Assembly: GCA_020444265.1 (NCBI GenBank)
Contig: JAHLLH010000005.1
Coordinates: 186,001 to 250,000, forward strand
Length of the DNA: 64,000 bases
Direction: 5' to 3'
DNA from: a bacterium
GTDB taxonomy: Bacteria; Electryoneota; Electryoneia; Electryoneales; Electryoneaceae
Shown here one piece after another: positions 54,727 through 63,855 of the stretch (the first letter of the stretch is position 1; each line of letters opens with the position of its first letter). Position numbers and translations under genes: made by a program. The notes under the pieces were generated by a model, which ran no database searches, was not told the origin of the DNA, and saw only the letters and a list, made by a program, of their open reading frames with translations.

Positions 54727-55320
54727 CTACCGTTCTTTCGAGAGAAGTTGTTCGAGCAGGATGCGAATTTCTTTGAGTTCGTCCTGAATCGACTCGAGCA
54801 TGGCAGTCTGCGATTCGGTTGCGGGCTTGTTCTCTTGCTGCATCCCCGAATCTCTATGCTGACGAACTGTCGCCTCAATATCCGCACAGATTGTCTCGGG
54901 ATTTTTCAACCCGATCAGCGCCTGCTCAGGCCGCCGTCCCCGTCCAGTTGTAACCCCAGAAACCTGAAGTTTCACCCTGCCTATTCCGAAGAGCCGTTCC
55001 AACGGACCACGGCTTGAATCGAAAGCGGTAATCTTTTCGTAAGGGATGGTAACGCGTTGTTTCCAGATCACACCACGATACAGACGGATTTCGTCCTTGT
55101 CGATCTCGTACCTAAGCGACTTGAAATAGAGGGGAATCCAGAATGCCACCGCACCACCAATCAGCAGCCAGACGGCAGCGAAATAGGCAAAGACCGACCC
55201 ACTCTGAACCGTACGGGAGGCGGTCAACGGGACGAGGAAAAGGAGAAGAATGGAACTGGTCACAAGAACAAGCTGGATGATCCAGAGACGTTTTTGTGCG
55301 GGATCGGGAGTGAGTTCCAT
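54727..55320 (-). CDS. Bacterial PH-domain membrane protein (YdbT/DUF304 type)
   Basis: 197 residues. ATG 55320 is favoured because GGGAGG touches the GTG at 55332. Two N-terminal helices (LWIIQLVLVTSSILLLFLV, VFAYFAAVWLLIGGAVAF) are followed by the bPH2 signature YFKSLRYEIDKDEIRLYRGVIWKQRVTIPY, then ITAFDSSRGPLERLFGIG. C-terminal coiled coil (ESIQDELKEIRILLEQLL). The family often associates with membranes and stress. Function unknown. The receiver gene lies upstream on the same strand. Confidence 0.82.
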   Translation of the reverse strand: MELTPDPAQKRLWIIQLVLVTSSILLLFLVPLTASRTVQSGSVFAYFAAVWLLIGGAVAFWIPLYFKSLRYEIDKDEIRLYRGVIWKQRVTIPYEKITAFDSSRGPLERLFGIGRVKLQVSGVTTGRGRRPEQALIGLKNPETICADIEATVRQHRDSGMQQENKPATESQTAMLESIQDELKEIRILLEQLLSKER

Positions 55321-55358
55321 CTTCTCTTCCACCTCCCGTCTATCGAGGAACGGATGTT

Positions 55359-55745
55359 TCAGCGTGCACCGGCGCGGTTTTTCGACTGGCGTTCCTGGGT
55401 TTTGACCCGTTCAATCAGGTTCTCCTGCTCGAACGGTTTCAAGAGGTAGTCACTGACACCGAGCCGAACGATACGATGGACCGTTTCCACCGTGTTGGCG
55501 CTGGTGAGGACAATCACCGGGAGGTCTTTAGTTTGTGGTTTGCTGCGTATCTCACGGACAAATGAAACACCGCCCATGGCTGGCATGCTGAGGTCCGTCA
55601 TCACCAGGTCGGCTTCATCGAGCATCGCCATGCCCTCGAGACCGTTGTGGGCCTCGTTGACACTGGCATACCCCGCAGACTCAAGTGTCTGTTTCACAAG
55701 GGTGCGGAATTCATTGTCGTCATCCACGAGCAGGATGCGAAACAC
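55359..55745 (-). CDS. Single-domain response regulator
   Basis: 128 residues, receiver only. Acidic pocket LLVDDDNEF (D8-D10), phosphoacceptor D51 in LVMTDLSMPAMGG, T/S in VLTSAN and switch lysine in YLLKPFEQ. It has no output domain, so it should work by protein contact or in a phosphorelay, for example with one of the hybrid kinases in the window. It precedes the PH-domain gene on the same strand, 38 bp apart. Confidence 0.9.
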   Translation of the reverse strand: MFRILLVDDDNEFRTLVKQTLESAGYASVNEAHNGLEGMAMLDEADLVMTDLSMPAMGGVSFVREIRSKPQTKDLPVIVLTSANTVETVHRIVRLGVSDYLLKPFEQENLIERVKTQERQSKNRAGAR

Positions 55746-55865
55746 GATACTTCTCCTACGAAGTTGGCCCGCGATGCAATCCTATCAAGGTAGGACAGCT
55801 TATTGATAGCCGCAACGCATGATGTTGCGTACCGGCTACTTTCCATCTGTTTCAAACTGTCAAAG

Positions 55866-55907
55866 AGAGCAACCCCCGGAGACCACTCCCCAGGGGTTGT
55901 CTGGAAT
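55866..55907 (-). terminator. Possible terminator after the kor operon
   Basis: On the minus strand AACCCC pairs with GGGGTT around an inner GGAG-TGGT-CTCC stem, followed by GCTCTCTTTG. It sits 16 bp downstream of korC. The T-run is short. Confidence 0.45.
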
Positions 55908-55923
55908 ACGAACCTGGTATCGG

Positions 55924-56478
55924 TCAGGCCTTCTTTACCAGCAACTCACTCGCGTAGTCGTACCCAACCTGGAATGCCTTGAGATTGTACATCTCCGTCC
56001 CCTTCGGGGCGCGTTTTTTCAAGGCTTCCTTCGTAGCTTCCTCGGTTACGATATCGGTCAATGCCACCATCGTTCCAAGTGAAACCGCTGATGTGTAGAC
56101 CATGCGTCCCAGTTCTTTCTGGGTCAAGTCGAGTACCGGGACCTGGTAGAGGTTGTACTTCTCCTCGTCCTCTTTGCTGAACTCCACCATGTTGGGATCG
56201 ACAAGTACCACACAACCCGGCTTCAAATCCGTCGCGAACCGTTTGTACGAATCGGTCGCGAGCGAGAGGAAGAAGTCAATCTCGGTGGTACGCGGATAGA
56301 GGACCATCTCCGAATCAATGATCACATCCACTTTCGTGGGGCCTCCACGGACCTGCGCGGTATAGGTCGGCGAACCGGCTGCGTGCATCCCCAGAATATG
56401 TGCGGCGTCCGCCAGAATCGTCCCTGCAAGGATGATCCCCTGACCACCGACTGCTGAAAAGCGTGCTTCGAAATGCAT
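55924..56478 (-). CDS. korC: 2-oxoacid:ferredoxin oxidoreductase, gamma subunit
   Basis: 184 residues. The start region RFSAVGGQGIILAGTILADAA is the gamma-subunit signature; SPTYTAQVRGGPTKVDVIID follows. It is the fourth gene of the korDABC set, 20 bp after korB. The gamma subunit completes the catalytic complex that converts a 2-oxoacid plus CoA to acyl-CoA with reduction of ferredoxin. Substrate assignment (2-oxoglutarate rather than pyruvate or branched acids) rests on gene order and family resemblance. Confidence 0.87.
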   Translation of the reverse strand: MHFEARFSAVGGQGIILAGTILADAAHILGMHAAGSPTYTAQVRGGPTKVDVIIDSEMVLYPRTTEIDFFLSLATDSYKRFATDLKPGCVVLVDPNMVEFSKEDEEKYNLYQVPVLDLTQKELGRMVYTSAVSLGTMVALTDIVTEEATKEALKKRAPKGTEMYNLKAFQVGYDYASELLVKKA

Positions 56479-56498
56479 CTGACTACCCCCACTCAGGC

Positions 56499-57320
56499 TT
56501 AAGCCTTGTCCTGGAGACTTGAAATCAGGTTGCTATAGGTGTCGGTATATTCCGGACGGCTTTCGTCCTTGTGCAACACACCTACCGGGAAATGTTTTTC
56601 CTGCTCGGAGTCCGACATCTCGTCAAACTTCTTCAGCGGGGTCGCACGGTCGGAAATCCACTTCACCATGTTCATCGGATCGGCCATCTTGTTGCGACGC
56701 CCGAACTGGGTGTGGCAGTTGCTCACGACTTCGATAAAGCTGAAGCCATTGTGCGCAAAGCCATCCTTGATGAACTTGGCCAGCTGACGACCATTGCCGA
56801 CATGCCCACGTGCCACATAACTCGCGCCCGCACCGATCAACAACTTGGCGAGGTCGAAGGAGGGCTCGAGGTTGCCGTACGGGGCCGTTGCCGCTTTCGC
56901 ACCCAAAGGCGTGGTCGGGCTGTACTGACCGCCCGTCATGCCGTAGATGTTGTTGTTGTTGACAATCACCGTAATGTCAATGTTGCGACGTGCCGCGTGA
57001 ATCAGGTGGTTACCGCCGATGGCGGTTGCATCCCCATCTCCGCTGATCACAACGACATGCTTGTCGGGACGGTGCATCTTGATGCCCGTTGCGAAGCTGA
57101 TCGCACGTCCGTGAGTCGTGTGCAACGTGTTGACATTGAGGTAGCCCGGGGCACGGCTTGTGCAGCCAATGCCAGAGACGAAGGCGATGTCCTTCTGCTC
57201 CCAACCGAGTTCATCAAAGGAACGGATCACCGACTTGACAACCACGCCGATGCCGCAACCGGGACACCACATATGAGGCAGGTGGTTTTCCCGCATATAG
57301 GGCAAGTAATCGAATGACAT
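56499..57320 (-). CDS. korB: 2-oxoacid:ferredoxin oxidoreductase, beta subunit (TPP-binding)
   Basis: 273 residues. HMWCPGCGIG coordinates a 4Fe-4S centre with later cysteines (CTSRAPG). The thiamine pyrophosphate motif runs from ISGDGDATAIGGNHLIHAAR to VIVNNNNIYGMTGGQ. It overlaps the korA stop by one base (TGATG), so coupling is tight. It carries the cofactor that decarboxylates the oxoacid. KorB-type length (about 270-290) fits. Confidence 0.93.
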   Translation of the reverse strand: MSFDYLPYMRENHLPHMWCPGCGIGVVVKSVIRSFDELGWEQKDIAFVSGIGCTSRAPGYLNVNTLHTTHGRAISFATGIKMHRPDKHVVVISGDGDATAIGGNHLIHAARRNIDITVIVNNNNIYGMTGGQYSPTTPLGAKAATAPYGNLEPSFDLAKLLIGAGASYVARGHVGNGRQLAKFIKDGFAHNGFSFIEVVSNCHTQFGRRNKMADPMNMVKWISDRATPLKKFDEMSDSEQEKHFPVGVLHKDESRPEYTDTYSNLISSLQDKA

Positions 57321-58471
57321 CAGGCCACCTCCTCGATTCCGGCGAGGATCTCGTTCGGGTTGATCGGTACACCGCCAACCTTGTTGATCCGCTTGATCAC
57401 CATGTCACTGTGGACCGAACGCTCTACTTCGTAGACAATCTGACCGAGGTTAAACTCGGGTACGATCAGCGCCTTGACCTTCTTCGAGAACTCTTCCACC
57501 TGTTTGTTCGGGAAGGGCCAGATGGTCAACGGCCGAAGCATACCGACCTTGATCCCTTTTTCGCGCGCCTTCTTGATCGCTACCATCGCCGCACGGGCAG
57601 TAGATCCGAACGAGACAATCCCGATCTCGGCATCATCTGCTTCGTAGTAGTCGATGGAATCGATCAGCTCACGGTTCCCGGTGACCTTCCGCATCAGACG
57701 GTGCATCTGCTTGGTCACCAGTTCGGGGTTGGTGGTCGGGAAACCGGTCTCGTCATGATTGAGGCCGGTCGTATGCCACTGCGCCCCCTCGAAGTAGGGC
57801 AGGAAGGGCGGAACATCACCCTTATCATCGAAATAGGGCTGGTAGTCTTCCGGCTTGCCATCCCACATCGGACGGTTGACGATTTCAAATTCGCCCGGTT
57901 TCGGGGGCACCATGCCATCGCTAAGGTGACCGAGGACCTCGTCGATCAACACCAGCACCGGCATACGAAGTTGCTCGGCCAGGTTGAAGGCACGGATGGT
58001 TTCGGTATACATCTCGTGGTGAAAGGCTGGTACCAGGGCAATCGTTGGGTGGTCGCCATGCGTCCCCCAACGTGCCTGCATCACATCAGCCTGGGCAGGA
58101 TGGGTCGGCAGACCGGTTGAGGGGCCACCACGCATCACATTAACAATCACACAGGGTGCTTCCACCATATAGCCGAAGCCAAGATTTTCCAGCTTCAGGC
58201 TCAAACCGGGTCCAGAGGTGGCAGTCAACGCCTTGGCTCCCGCCAGGCTCGCACCAATCACCGCACCCATTGCACCGATTTCATCTTCCATCTGGATGAA
58301 ATGGCCACCCTTCTTCGGGAGAATCGCCGCCATGTGCGCAGCGATCTCGGAGGATGGGGTAATGGGATACCCGGCGAAAAAGTCACACCCGGCTGCGGCT
58401 GCCGCTTCAGCGATCACCACATTGCCTGGCCAGAACTTCACATCACGCATCGATTCGTTCGCGTCACTCAC
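57320..58471 (-). CDS. korA: 2-oxoacid:ferredoxin oxidoreductase, alpha subunit
   Basis: About 383 residues. GYPITPSSEIAAHMA binds the TPP pyrimidine side; GAVIGASLAGAKALTATSGPG and PCVIVNVMRGGPSTGLPTH are alpha-subunit motifs. GTG 58471 fits GAGGAG spacing better than GTG 58477. It lies between korD and korB. Length matches the separate alpha subunit of KGOR-type enzymes. Confidence 0.92.
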   Translation of the reverse strand: MSDANESMRDVKFWPGNVVIAEAAAAAGCDFFAGYPITPSSEIAAHMAAILPKKGGHFIQMEDEIGAMGAVIGASLAGAKALTATSGPGLSLKLENLGFGYMVEAPCVIVNVMRGGPSTGLPTHPAQADVMQARWGTHGDHPTIALVPAFHHEMYTETIRAFNLAEQLRMPVLVLIDEVLGHLSDGMVPPKPGEFEIVNRPMWDGKPEDYQPYFDDKGDVPPFLPYFEGAQWHTTGLNHDETGFPTTNPELVTKQMHRLMRKVTGNRELIDSIDYYEADDAEIGIVSFGSTARAAMVAIKKAREKGIKVGMLRPLTIWPFPNKQVEEFSKKVKALIVPEFNLGQIVYEVERSVHSDMVIKRINKVGGVPINPNEILAGIEEVA

Positions 58472-58483
58472 CGACACTCCTCC

Positions 58484-58804
58484 TCACGCCGCTGGGGCTT
58501 TGGCTTTTTTCTTCTGCCCACGTTCTATGATGATGGCGAAATCCGGGCACTGCAATTCGCACAGCATGCATGCGATACAGGCGTCGGCATCCACCGTCAC
58601 CGCCACACTTCCCTGCCAGCGGGTGCCTACACGTTCCATCTTCAGCACATCGGTCGGGCACACCTCAACACAGATGGTGCAACCCTTACAGTATTCCTCG
58701 AGAATCCGGATTGTGTGTCCAGTTTTCTCACTGACTGACACGGTCTCTTCGGGGGCAACCACAGTACCTCCCACCAATTGACGTACCTGACGTCTATAAA
58801 CCAT
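58484..58804 (-). CDS. korD: 2-oxoacid:ferredoxin oxidoreductase, delta subunit (2x[4Fe-4S] ferredoxin-like)
   Basis: 106 residues with two four-cysteine motifs, CKGCTICVEVCP and CIACMLCELQCP. The C-terminus is Lys/Ala-rich (KKKAKAPAA). It is first in the korDABC operon and would carry electrons from the TPP subunit to ferredoxin. The start ATG 58804 is the first in frame; a shorter start is possible. Confidence 0.88.
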   Translation of the reverse strand: MVYRRQVRQLVGGTVVAPEETVSVSEKTGHTIRILEEYCKGCTICVEVCPTDVLKMERVGTRWQGSVAVTVDADACIACMLCELQCPDFAIIIERGQKKKAKAPAA

Positions 58805-59441
58805 GCAGGGGACCCGTCCGCCGCTATCAGCGAAACAGCTCCCCCATCTCCATCGACCCGGCTGTTCAGGAGGTCCTGAACTGGGTATTTTTTCGAGGTT
58901 TCATCCGGAAAACCAGACCCTTAAACCTCTGCCAAATGACTTGTTAAAGAATACACATTGAAATCCGTTAGGACCAAATAACAATCTCTTACGACTCCGT
59001 GAGTCGAATATCAATTGTTTGATTTGACGAAAGATTATGCATAAATCGCTCCAGAATCGATTACAAGTTATAGACTTTGTGAAATGATACACGTTATAGC
59101 GCGCACAGCCTGTAAAAACAACTCATTTATTTTGTGAATCTTTCTCGGATCTTTCGCCCCGCTACCTCCTGCCTACTCCCTTTTTGTATCAATCTTGCGC
59201 AGGTCAACCTCTTTCTCCCCAAATGCTGCATCCCTATCGAACAGTTCTGCCGTCACATCACCCCTCACCCCTTTACTCTTTTGACGCATCATTCATAACG
59301 TTTCGACACATGCATAGCAGGCCCTTCTTTGACTCGATTCTAAAAAACGAGCTTTTCCCTTTTAAGGACTGGAGTTCCCTATTATTTTCAGGGATAGGAT
59401 CCGCTAGACCTATTAATGCAACTTCTGCGCTGGGAGGTTTT
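58805..59441. other. AT-rich intergenic region between korD and the secreted propeller gene
   Basis: 637 bp. Between about 58930 and 59160 the composition is much more AT-rich than the neighbourhood. Contains GACT-CCGTG-AGTC and several TTGAC-like hexamers, but no clear promoter pair. No gene is supported; it should hold promoters for both neighbours. Confidence 0.4.
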
Positions 59442-61823
59442 ATGAAACAGACGTTTTTGCTCCTGTTCCTGCTCCTTTTTCTTCCGCTTGCCGCCCAAGC
59501 CATCCCTCTCGAGACTACTTACATCGGTGAGAGCAACTCGAACCGCATTGGGACCTCTGAGGATGGGCAGTTTATCATCACCCTCTTGTCTGGAAACGGT
59601 TTATGGAAATCGGCGGATGGCGGTGAAACCTGGAACTGTATCAACGGGGAAGTATTCACCCTTCTCCCGAACGCTTCGGTGTACAATGTGGACGTCGCTG
59701 GACCGGATGCCGATGTCATCCTTCTCCGTGGCCTCGATATGGATTTCGGTCACTACCGTTGGATCATCAGCCGCGACCAGGGTCAGAGCTGGGAGGTAAT
59801 GGACAACACCTTTATGGAGAACAACCAGGGAATCCTGCTGATTTCTCCGGATGACTGGCAATCCTGGACCTACATCTCAGAAGATCGTTGCGCCAGCACT
59901 ACCAATGCTGGCCAAGAGTGGGTCACCTGGACCCCAGCGAATATCGAATCCAACCAGCATTTCCGTGCGATCGCGCAAAGTCCCCTCGACTCAAACACAC
60001 TTTACGCATCCGTCACCCAGCCTACGTTTACCCAGGATCCACCCTCATTCGGGTATGGGGTACGACTTCTGATCTCAGAGGATGGCGGGCATACATGGAG
60101 TGCGGACGAAGAGGTCATCAATGTGAATGAGATTCTGGACATTGAATCCCTTTTCAGCACCTCTATCCTCGCCCTTTCCAACGGTGACGTGCTCCTATCA
60201 GTTGGATTGTGGGAACCGACGGATAACCTGGAAACTCTCCAGAACGAAACCATTCTACGGTTTAACGAGGAGGGGGAATACCTGGGACGGACCGGGGCAG
60301 AGTTCGCAGACTGGTCGATGCCCGATCTATTCTTCGAATCTGCGGAAAATCCCGGTACGATCTATGCCCGTGGCATGCGGCTGATGAAGTCAACAGACTT
60401 TGGAGCGAGCTGGTCCCCCATGCCCGATCCGGATCAGCCCGAGAATGCGTTCTGGCTTCCCTATCCTGCCACTCCGTTTCCGACAGGAGATGGCTTCTTC
60501 ATTGCTTCCGAGTACGGGTCCTGGCGCTACAGCGAAGTAACGGAGTTGTACAATGATATGAGTTGGCCAAACGTAGGGCGTATTCAGCAGCTGACTTCCA
60601 CACCTGCCGGAATGTTTGCCGCTGGTGAACGACTTAGCTGGCAATTCCGGGAAGAGGAACAGATCTGGGAGACGCTGACTGAGCTTCCGTTCGTGGGGGA
60701 ATCGCGCCCAGCGTCGCTTTCGCTCCATTACGCCCAGGACGATACCCTTGTCATGTCGTCCTACATGCTGAACCTGCGCTACGATGGCGATCCCTTCGAT
60801 TACGCTCGCGACCGCGTCTATCACAGCTATGATGGAGGTCAGAACTGGGAAGCTGGAGAATTGATACCGTGTCAGCAGTATTCCATCCGTGCGGTAGAGG
60901 TCGATGGACATGTTCGGATGTTTGGCGTGCAGGACAGCAATCAAACCCCGGACTCACTCTACATTTCGGATGATCTCGGTCTGACCTGGCCGACCAGCAT
61001 TGCTTTGCCACATCTTGTACTTGACTACTATAATTCCTCAAGGCCTGAAGTTGTCGGTGACAGGCTCATTTTTCCCTGTAACGTGAACGGCGGTGGAACG
61101 GAACTTGTCCTGTTGGACCCCCAGACCCTCGACTATTCCTCTTTGGGGTTCCATGAGGAGCGTGGCACCAACATTTACGATTTTAAGGGAACCAATTCAA
61201 CGGTATACGTCCTCGACTATTACAACATGCTGTTGAGTTACTCGGAGGGAGAATGGACACGTCACGGTCATGTCGGCGAGAGTGATTTCGGGACTGAGTT
61301 GTTGATCCTGCCTGGAGAGCCTGATCGCCTGCTTGCTTATGAGCGAGATCCATTCCGGATGTGGCTATCGACCGACAACGGTGATTCCTGGGCGGAACAA
61401 ACCTTCGAGTTCGACCTGCCGCTGGGAGGTCGGTATCTCGTGGTGAATGCCGTACATGACCAGCTTCAAGAACGAATCTGGTTATCGTGCACCTATGGGA
61501 CACTCTGGTTCCCGGTTGACCAGCTCGATGTACCTGGCAATATCCAAGTGCACCGACCAACCCGATTTGCGATCGAGTCCCTCTACCCCAACCCGTTCAA
61601 CGGCACGACTCAAATCCGCTTCTCGGTTCCCAACCGTGCACCGGTTTCGATCAGCATTTTCAACACGCTTGGGCAACTTGTGTTGTCGCAAGAGCTCGGC
61701 ACCCTGACGGCAGGTAACCATTTTGAGACGTTTGATTTCAGCAGGCTTGCGAGTGGGACGTACATCCTCAGCATGCAGCAGAATGGTCTGACACAGGCAC
61801 GACGGTTGACACTGCTGAAGTGA
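59442..61823 (+). CDS. Secreted BNR/sialidase-like repeat protein with C-terminal sorting domain
   Basis: 793 residues. ATG 59442 follows GGGAGG. Signal peptide KQTFLLLFLLLFLPLAAQA. The body is a beta-propeller with Asp-box-like repeats: SADGGETWN, SRDQGQSWE, SEDGGHTWS, STDFGASWS, SYDGGQNWE, SDDLGLTW, STDNGDSWA. This resembles sortilin (VPS10) or sialidase-like propellers rather than a true sialidase, since no catalytic triad was found. The C-terminal domain has LYPNPFNGTTQ, SIFNTLGQLV and GTYILSMQQ, the type-A sorting signal. It is probably surface or extracellular and may bind carbohydrate or protein. A terminator follows. Confidence 0.85.
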   Translation: MKQTFLLLFLLLFLPLAAQAIPLETTYIGESNSNRIGTSEDGQFIITLLSGNGLWKSADGGETWNCINGEVFTLLPNASVYNVDVAGPDADVILLRGLDMDFGHYRWIISRDQGQSWEVMDNTFMENNQGILLISPDDWQSWTYISEDRCASTTNAGQEWVTWTPANIESNQHFRAIAQSPLDSNTLYASVTQPTFTQDPPSFGYGVRLLISEDGGHTWSADEEVINVNEILDIESLFSTSILALSNGDVLLSVGLWEPTDNLETLQNETILRFNEEGEYLGRTGAEFADWSMPDLFFESAENPGTIYARGMRLMKSTDFGASWSPMPDPDQPENAFWLPYPATPFPTGDGFFIASEYGSWRYSEVTELYNDMSWPNVGRIQQLTSTPAGMFAAGERLSWQFREEEQIWETLTELPFVGESRPASLSLHYAQDDTLVMSSYMLNLRYDGDPFDYARDRVYHSYDGGQNWEAGELIPCQQYSIRAVEVDGHVRMFGVQDSNQTPDSLYISDDLGLTWPTSIALPHLVLDYYNSSRPEVVGDRLIFPCNVNGGGTELVLLDPQTLDYSSLGFHEERGTNIYDFKGTNSTVYVLDYYNMLLSYSEGEWTRHGHVGESDFGTELLILPGEPDRLLAYERDPFRMWLSTDNGDSWAEQTFEFDLPLGGRYLVVNAVHDQLQERIWLSCTYGTLWFPVDQLDVPGNIQVHRPTRFAIESLYPNPFNGTTQIRFSVPNRAPVSISIFNTLGQLVLSQELGTLTAGNHFETFDFSRLASGTYILSMQQNGLTQARRLTLLK

Positions 61824-61845
61824 TGAACCCAGTAGCCTGAAAACT

Positions 61846-61880
61846 CAAACGCCGGGGAGCTTGCCCCCGGCGTTTCTTTG
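61846..61880 (+). terminator. Terminator after the propeller gene
   Basis: AAACGCCGGGG (61846-61856) / CCCCGGCGTTT (61864-61874), then CTTTG. Confidence 0.85.
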
Positions 61881-61958
61881 TCTACACGCCCCATGCAGAT
61901 TGCACGATCCAGCCAGAATGATCACATTTGCCTGACGGAGGATTCCACTGGGCTAGTC

Positions 61959-62357
61959 ATGAGTACGATCAAATACGTCTTCTTCCTCATCGTATCGTTC
62001 ATCTGGGCGAATTTGTACATGATTCTGCTCGGCGGGTCGCTGCTGTTTCTTTTCGCCTTCCTGCTGGTCTCTGTCAGCCTCGCGAAAGCCAACCTGACTG
62101 GTTACCTGATCCTGCTCAAAACAGTCGCCATCCCATTCGCCCTGCTGATCGTTTCACTGGCCGGATTGAGCTACTCGATCCGTAAACTCCGCAGTTACGG
62201 CTCCCTTCTTCCGCGTATCCTGCTGGCCCTGGTCGGTCTCATCGTCAGCGGCGGCCTCTTTTATCTTAACTTCGACCGCTTCCTTTTCGACGGTCTGGAT
62301 GCCAGCCGTCTTTTCTACAACGAATTCCTCAACATGATCGCGCGGTTCAAGGCGTAA
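61959..62357 (+). CDS. Unknown small membrane protein
   Basis: 132 residues, ATG 61959; the GGAGGA (61937-61942) is rather far, so the start is unsure. Four hydrophobic helices (YVFFLIVSFIWANLYMILLG, LFLFAFLLVSVSL, LLKTVAIPFALLIVSL, RILLALVGLIVSGGLFYLNF). No family was recognised. It is convergent with the asparaginase gene. Confidence 0.55.
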   Translation: MSTIKYVFFLIVSFIWANLYMILLGGSLLFLFAFLLVSVSLAKANLTGYLILLKTVAIPFALLIVSLAGLSYSIRKLRSYGSLLPRILLALVGLIVSGGLFYLNFDRFLFDGLDASRLFYNEFLNMIARFKA

Positions 62358-62406
62358 AAAAACGAAACTCACCATTCAGACGGGCTTCGAATCACGTTTC
62401 CTGGAT

Positions 62407-63855
62407 CTATTCTGTAAACACCGCCAGGTGCATGTTGGCCCAGCGAATCGGTTGGCCCTCGAGGGAGGTGATGGTTACCGAAGTCCGTTTCGCCGGATCG
62501 AGGTGGTGGAGTACGGTTTCAGTCACATCCAGGTAAAGGCTGGTGCCACGTTCTCCCTCAACACAGGGCAGGTTCCGTGACCCGGCAAAGCCGCTGGCAG
62601 GATCGGTCGCATCGCCCGCCTTTCGGTTTAAGTGGGCACGTAGCTCGACAGCTTCCGCCTCCCCCGCATCGGTTGAAATGCCAGTGAGACGCAGGGTTGC
62701 CCGCACAATGCGAGTGCCATCGAAATATCGTGCGGCAGGGAACGACCCCTTTGAACGGACGGTTCCTTCCGGCGTCGCTTCGCCCGGCCCGAATTCGAGG
62801 TCAAACAGGCTTTCGTCCATCTCGCCGCGCAGGTTGATTTGCATCATCTCTTCGGCGGGGTAGAGTGAGGATTGGTCGGCCAGCAGCAGGGAGAGCTTGG
62901 TCTGGGCGGCTTCCGGAGTCATGTCCATCCCGCTGATTACACCTCGTTCCAGCAGCCCAGTACTGACATCGTACTGCCCGAGACGGACCGTGCCAGCATA
63001 GCACTGAGTTACCGCCACCATCCCGACACCACGTTCGTAGGCCTCCCCGATGATGTCGAGAAACTCGCCCTTTGGTGCATTACCCGCGCCGTAGGCCTCT
63101 AGGACGACCCCTTTCAACCCTTCCGCCTGCAGAACCGTGCGGAACAGGCCGCTGTTCATCAAGGGTGACAATTCGAGTACCGCCACACCCTCGTCGAACT
63201 CCTTCCTTACCTCGAGGGCATGGTTGTCGGTCCTACGGATGAGCTCCTCATAAATCTCGATCTTGCTCCCTGCCGCGCCGAGTGGGGGGTAGTTGGGTGA
63301 GGTAAAACCGGTGTAGCCATCAGCATCGTATTTCGTGGCACGGCAACCACGCAGCAGGGTCTCGTGGAAGTAGATGCAGACTTCCGGGACCACCACAATC
63401 CCAAGTTGTTTCGCTGCAGCGATTTCGATGGCGGTGATCACATTCTGGTAGGCATCGGACCGTGTCGCGCTGATCGGGCGCTGTGATCCAGTGAGGATGA
63501 CCGGCTTGCTGAGATGGTCGAACATGAAGGAGAGCGCGCTAGCCGTGTAGGCCATGGTGTCCGTGCCATGCAAAATGACAAAGCCATCATATTTGTTGTA
63601 GTTCTTCTCAACCAGCGTGGCCATCTCCACCCAGTGGTCGGGTGTGATCAACGAGGAGTCGATGAACTCATCCATCGCGATCAGATCCACGGGAATGGTA
63701 ACCCCTTCGAGTTGAACGCTCCCACCCATCAGTTCCGGCATATGCTTGAGCAGCTCATCGGTTTCAGCCGGTTTGAGTGGGCTATTCGGATCATCCGGCC
63801 ATGTCCGAACCGACCCGATGGTCCCCCCGGTGTAAATCAGCAGCACTCCTGCCAT
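62407..63855 (-). CDS. Type I asparaginase with C-terminal extension
   Basis: 482 residues. ATG 63855 follows GGAG on the coding strand. Nucleophile Thr in LLIYTGGTIGS and second Thr in ILHGTDTMAYTA-SALSF. TGSQRPI, and GVVLEAYGAGNAP for the substrate pocket. Typical asparaginases have about 330 residues; here about 150 extra residues at the C-terminus (from about 345) form a beta-rich domain with RGTSLYLDVTETVLHHLDP. There is no signal peptide, so it is cytoplasmic. It hydrolyses asparagine to aspartate plus ammonia. The extension is unrecognised. Confidence 0.88.
   Translation of the reverse strand: MAGVLLIYTGGTIGSVRTWPDDPNSPLKPAETDELLKHMPELMGGSVQLEGVTIPVDLIAMDEFIDSSLITPDHWVEMATLVEKNYNKYDGFVILHGTDTMAYTASALSFMFDHLSKPVILTGSQRPISATRSDAYQNVITAIEIAAAKQLGIVVVPEVCIYFHETLLRGCRATKYDADGYTGFTSPNYPPLGAAGSKIEIYEELIRRTDNHALEVRKEFDEGVAVLELSPLMNSGLFRTVLQAEGLKGVVLEAYGAGNAPKGEFLDIIGEAYERGVGMVAVTQCYAGTVRLGQYDVSTGLLERGVISGMDMTPEAAQTKLSLLLADQSSLYPAEEMMQINLRGEMDESLFDLEFGPGEATPEGTVRSKGSFPAARYFDGTRIVRATLRLTGISTDAGEAEAVELRAHLNRKAGDATDPASGFAGSRNLPCVEGERGTSLYLDVTETVLHHLDPAKRTSVTITSLEGQPIRWANMHLAVFTE

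Noticed and set aside
58901-59092. 63-residue ORF in the AT-rich korD upstream region
   Set aside because: No ribosome site or motif; composition typical of non-coding AT-rich DNA.
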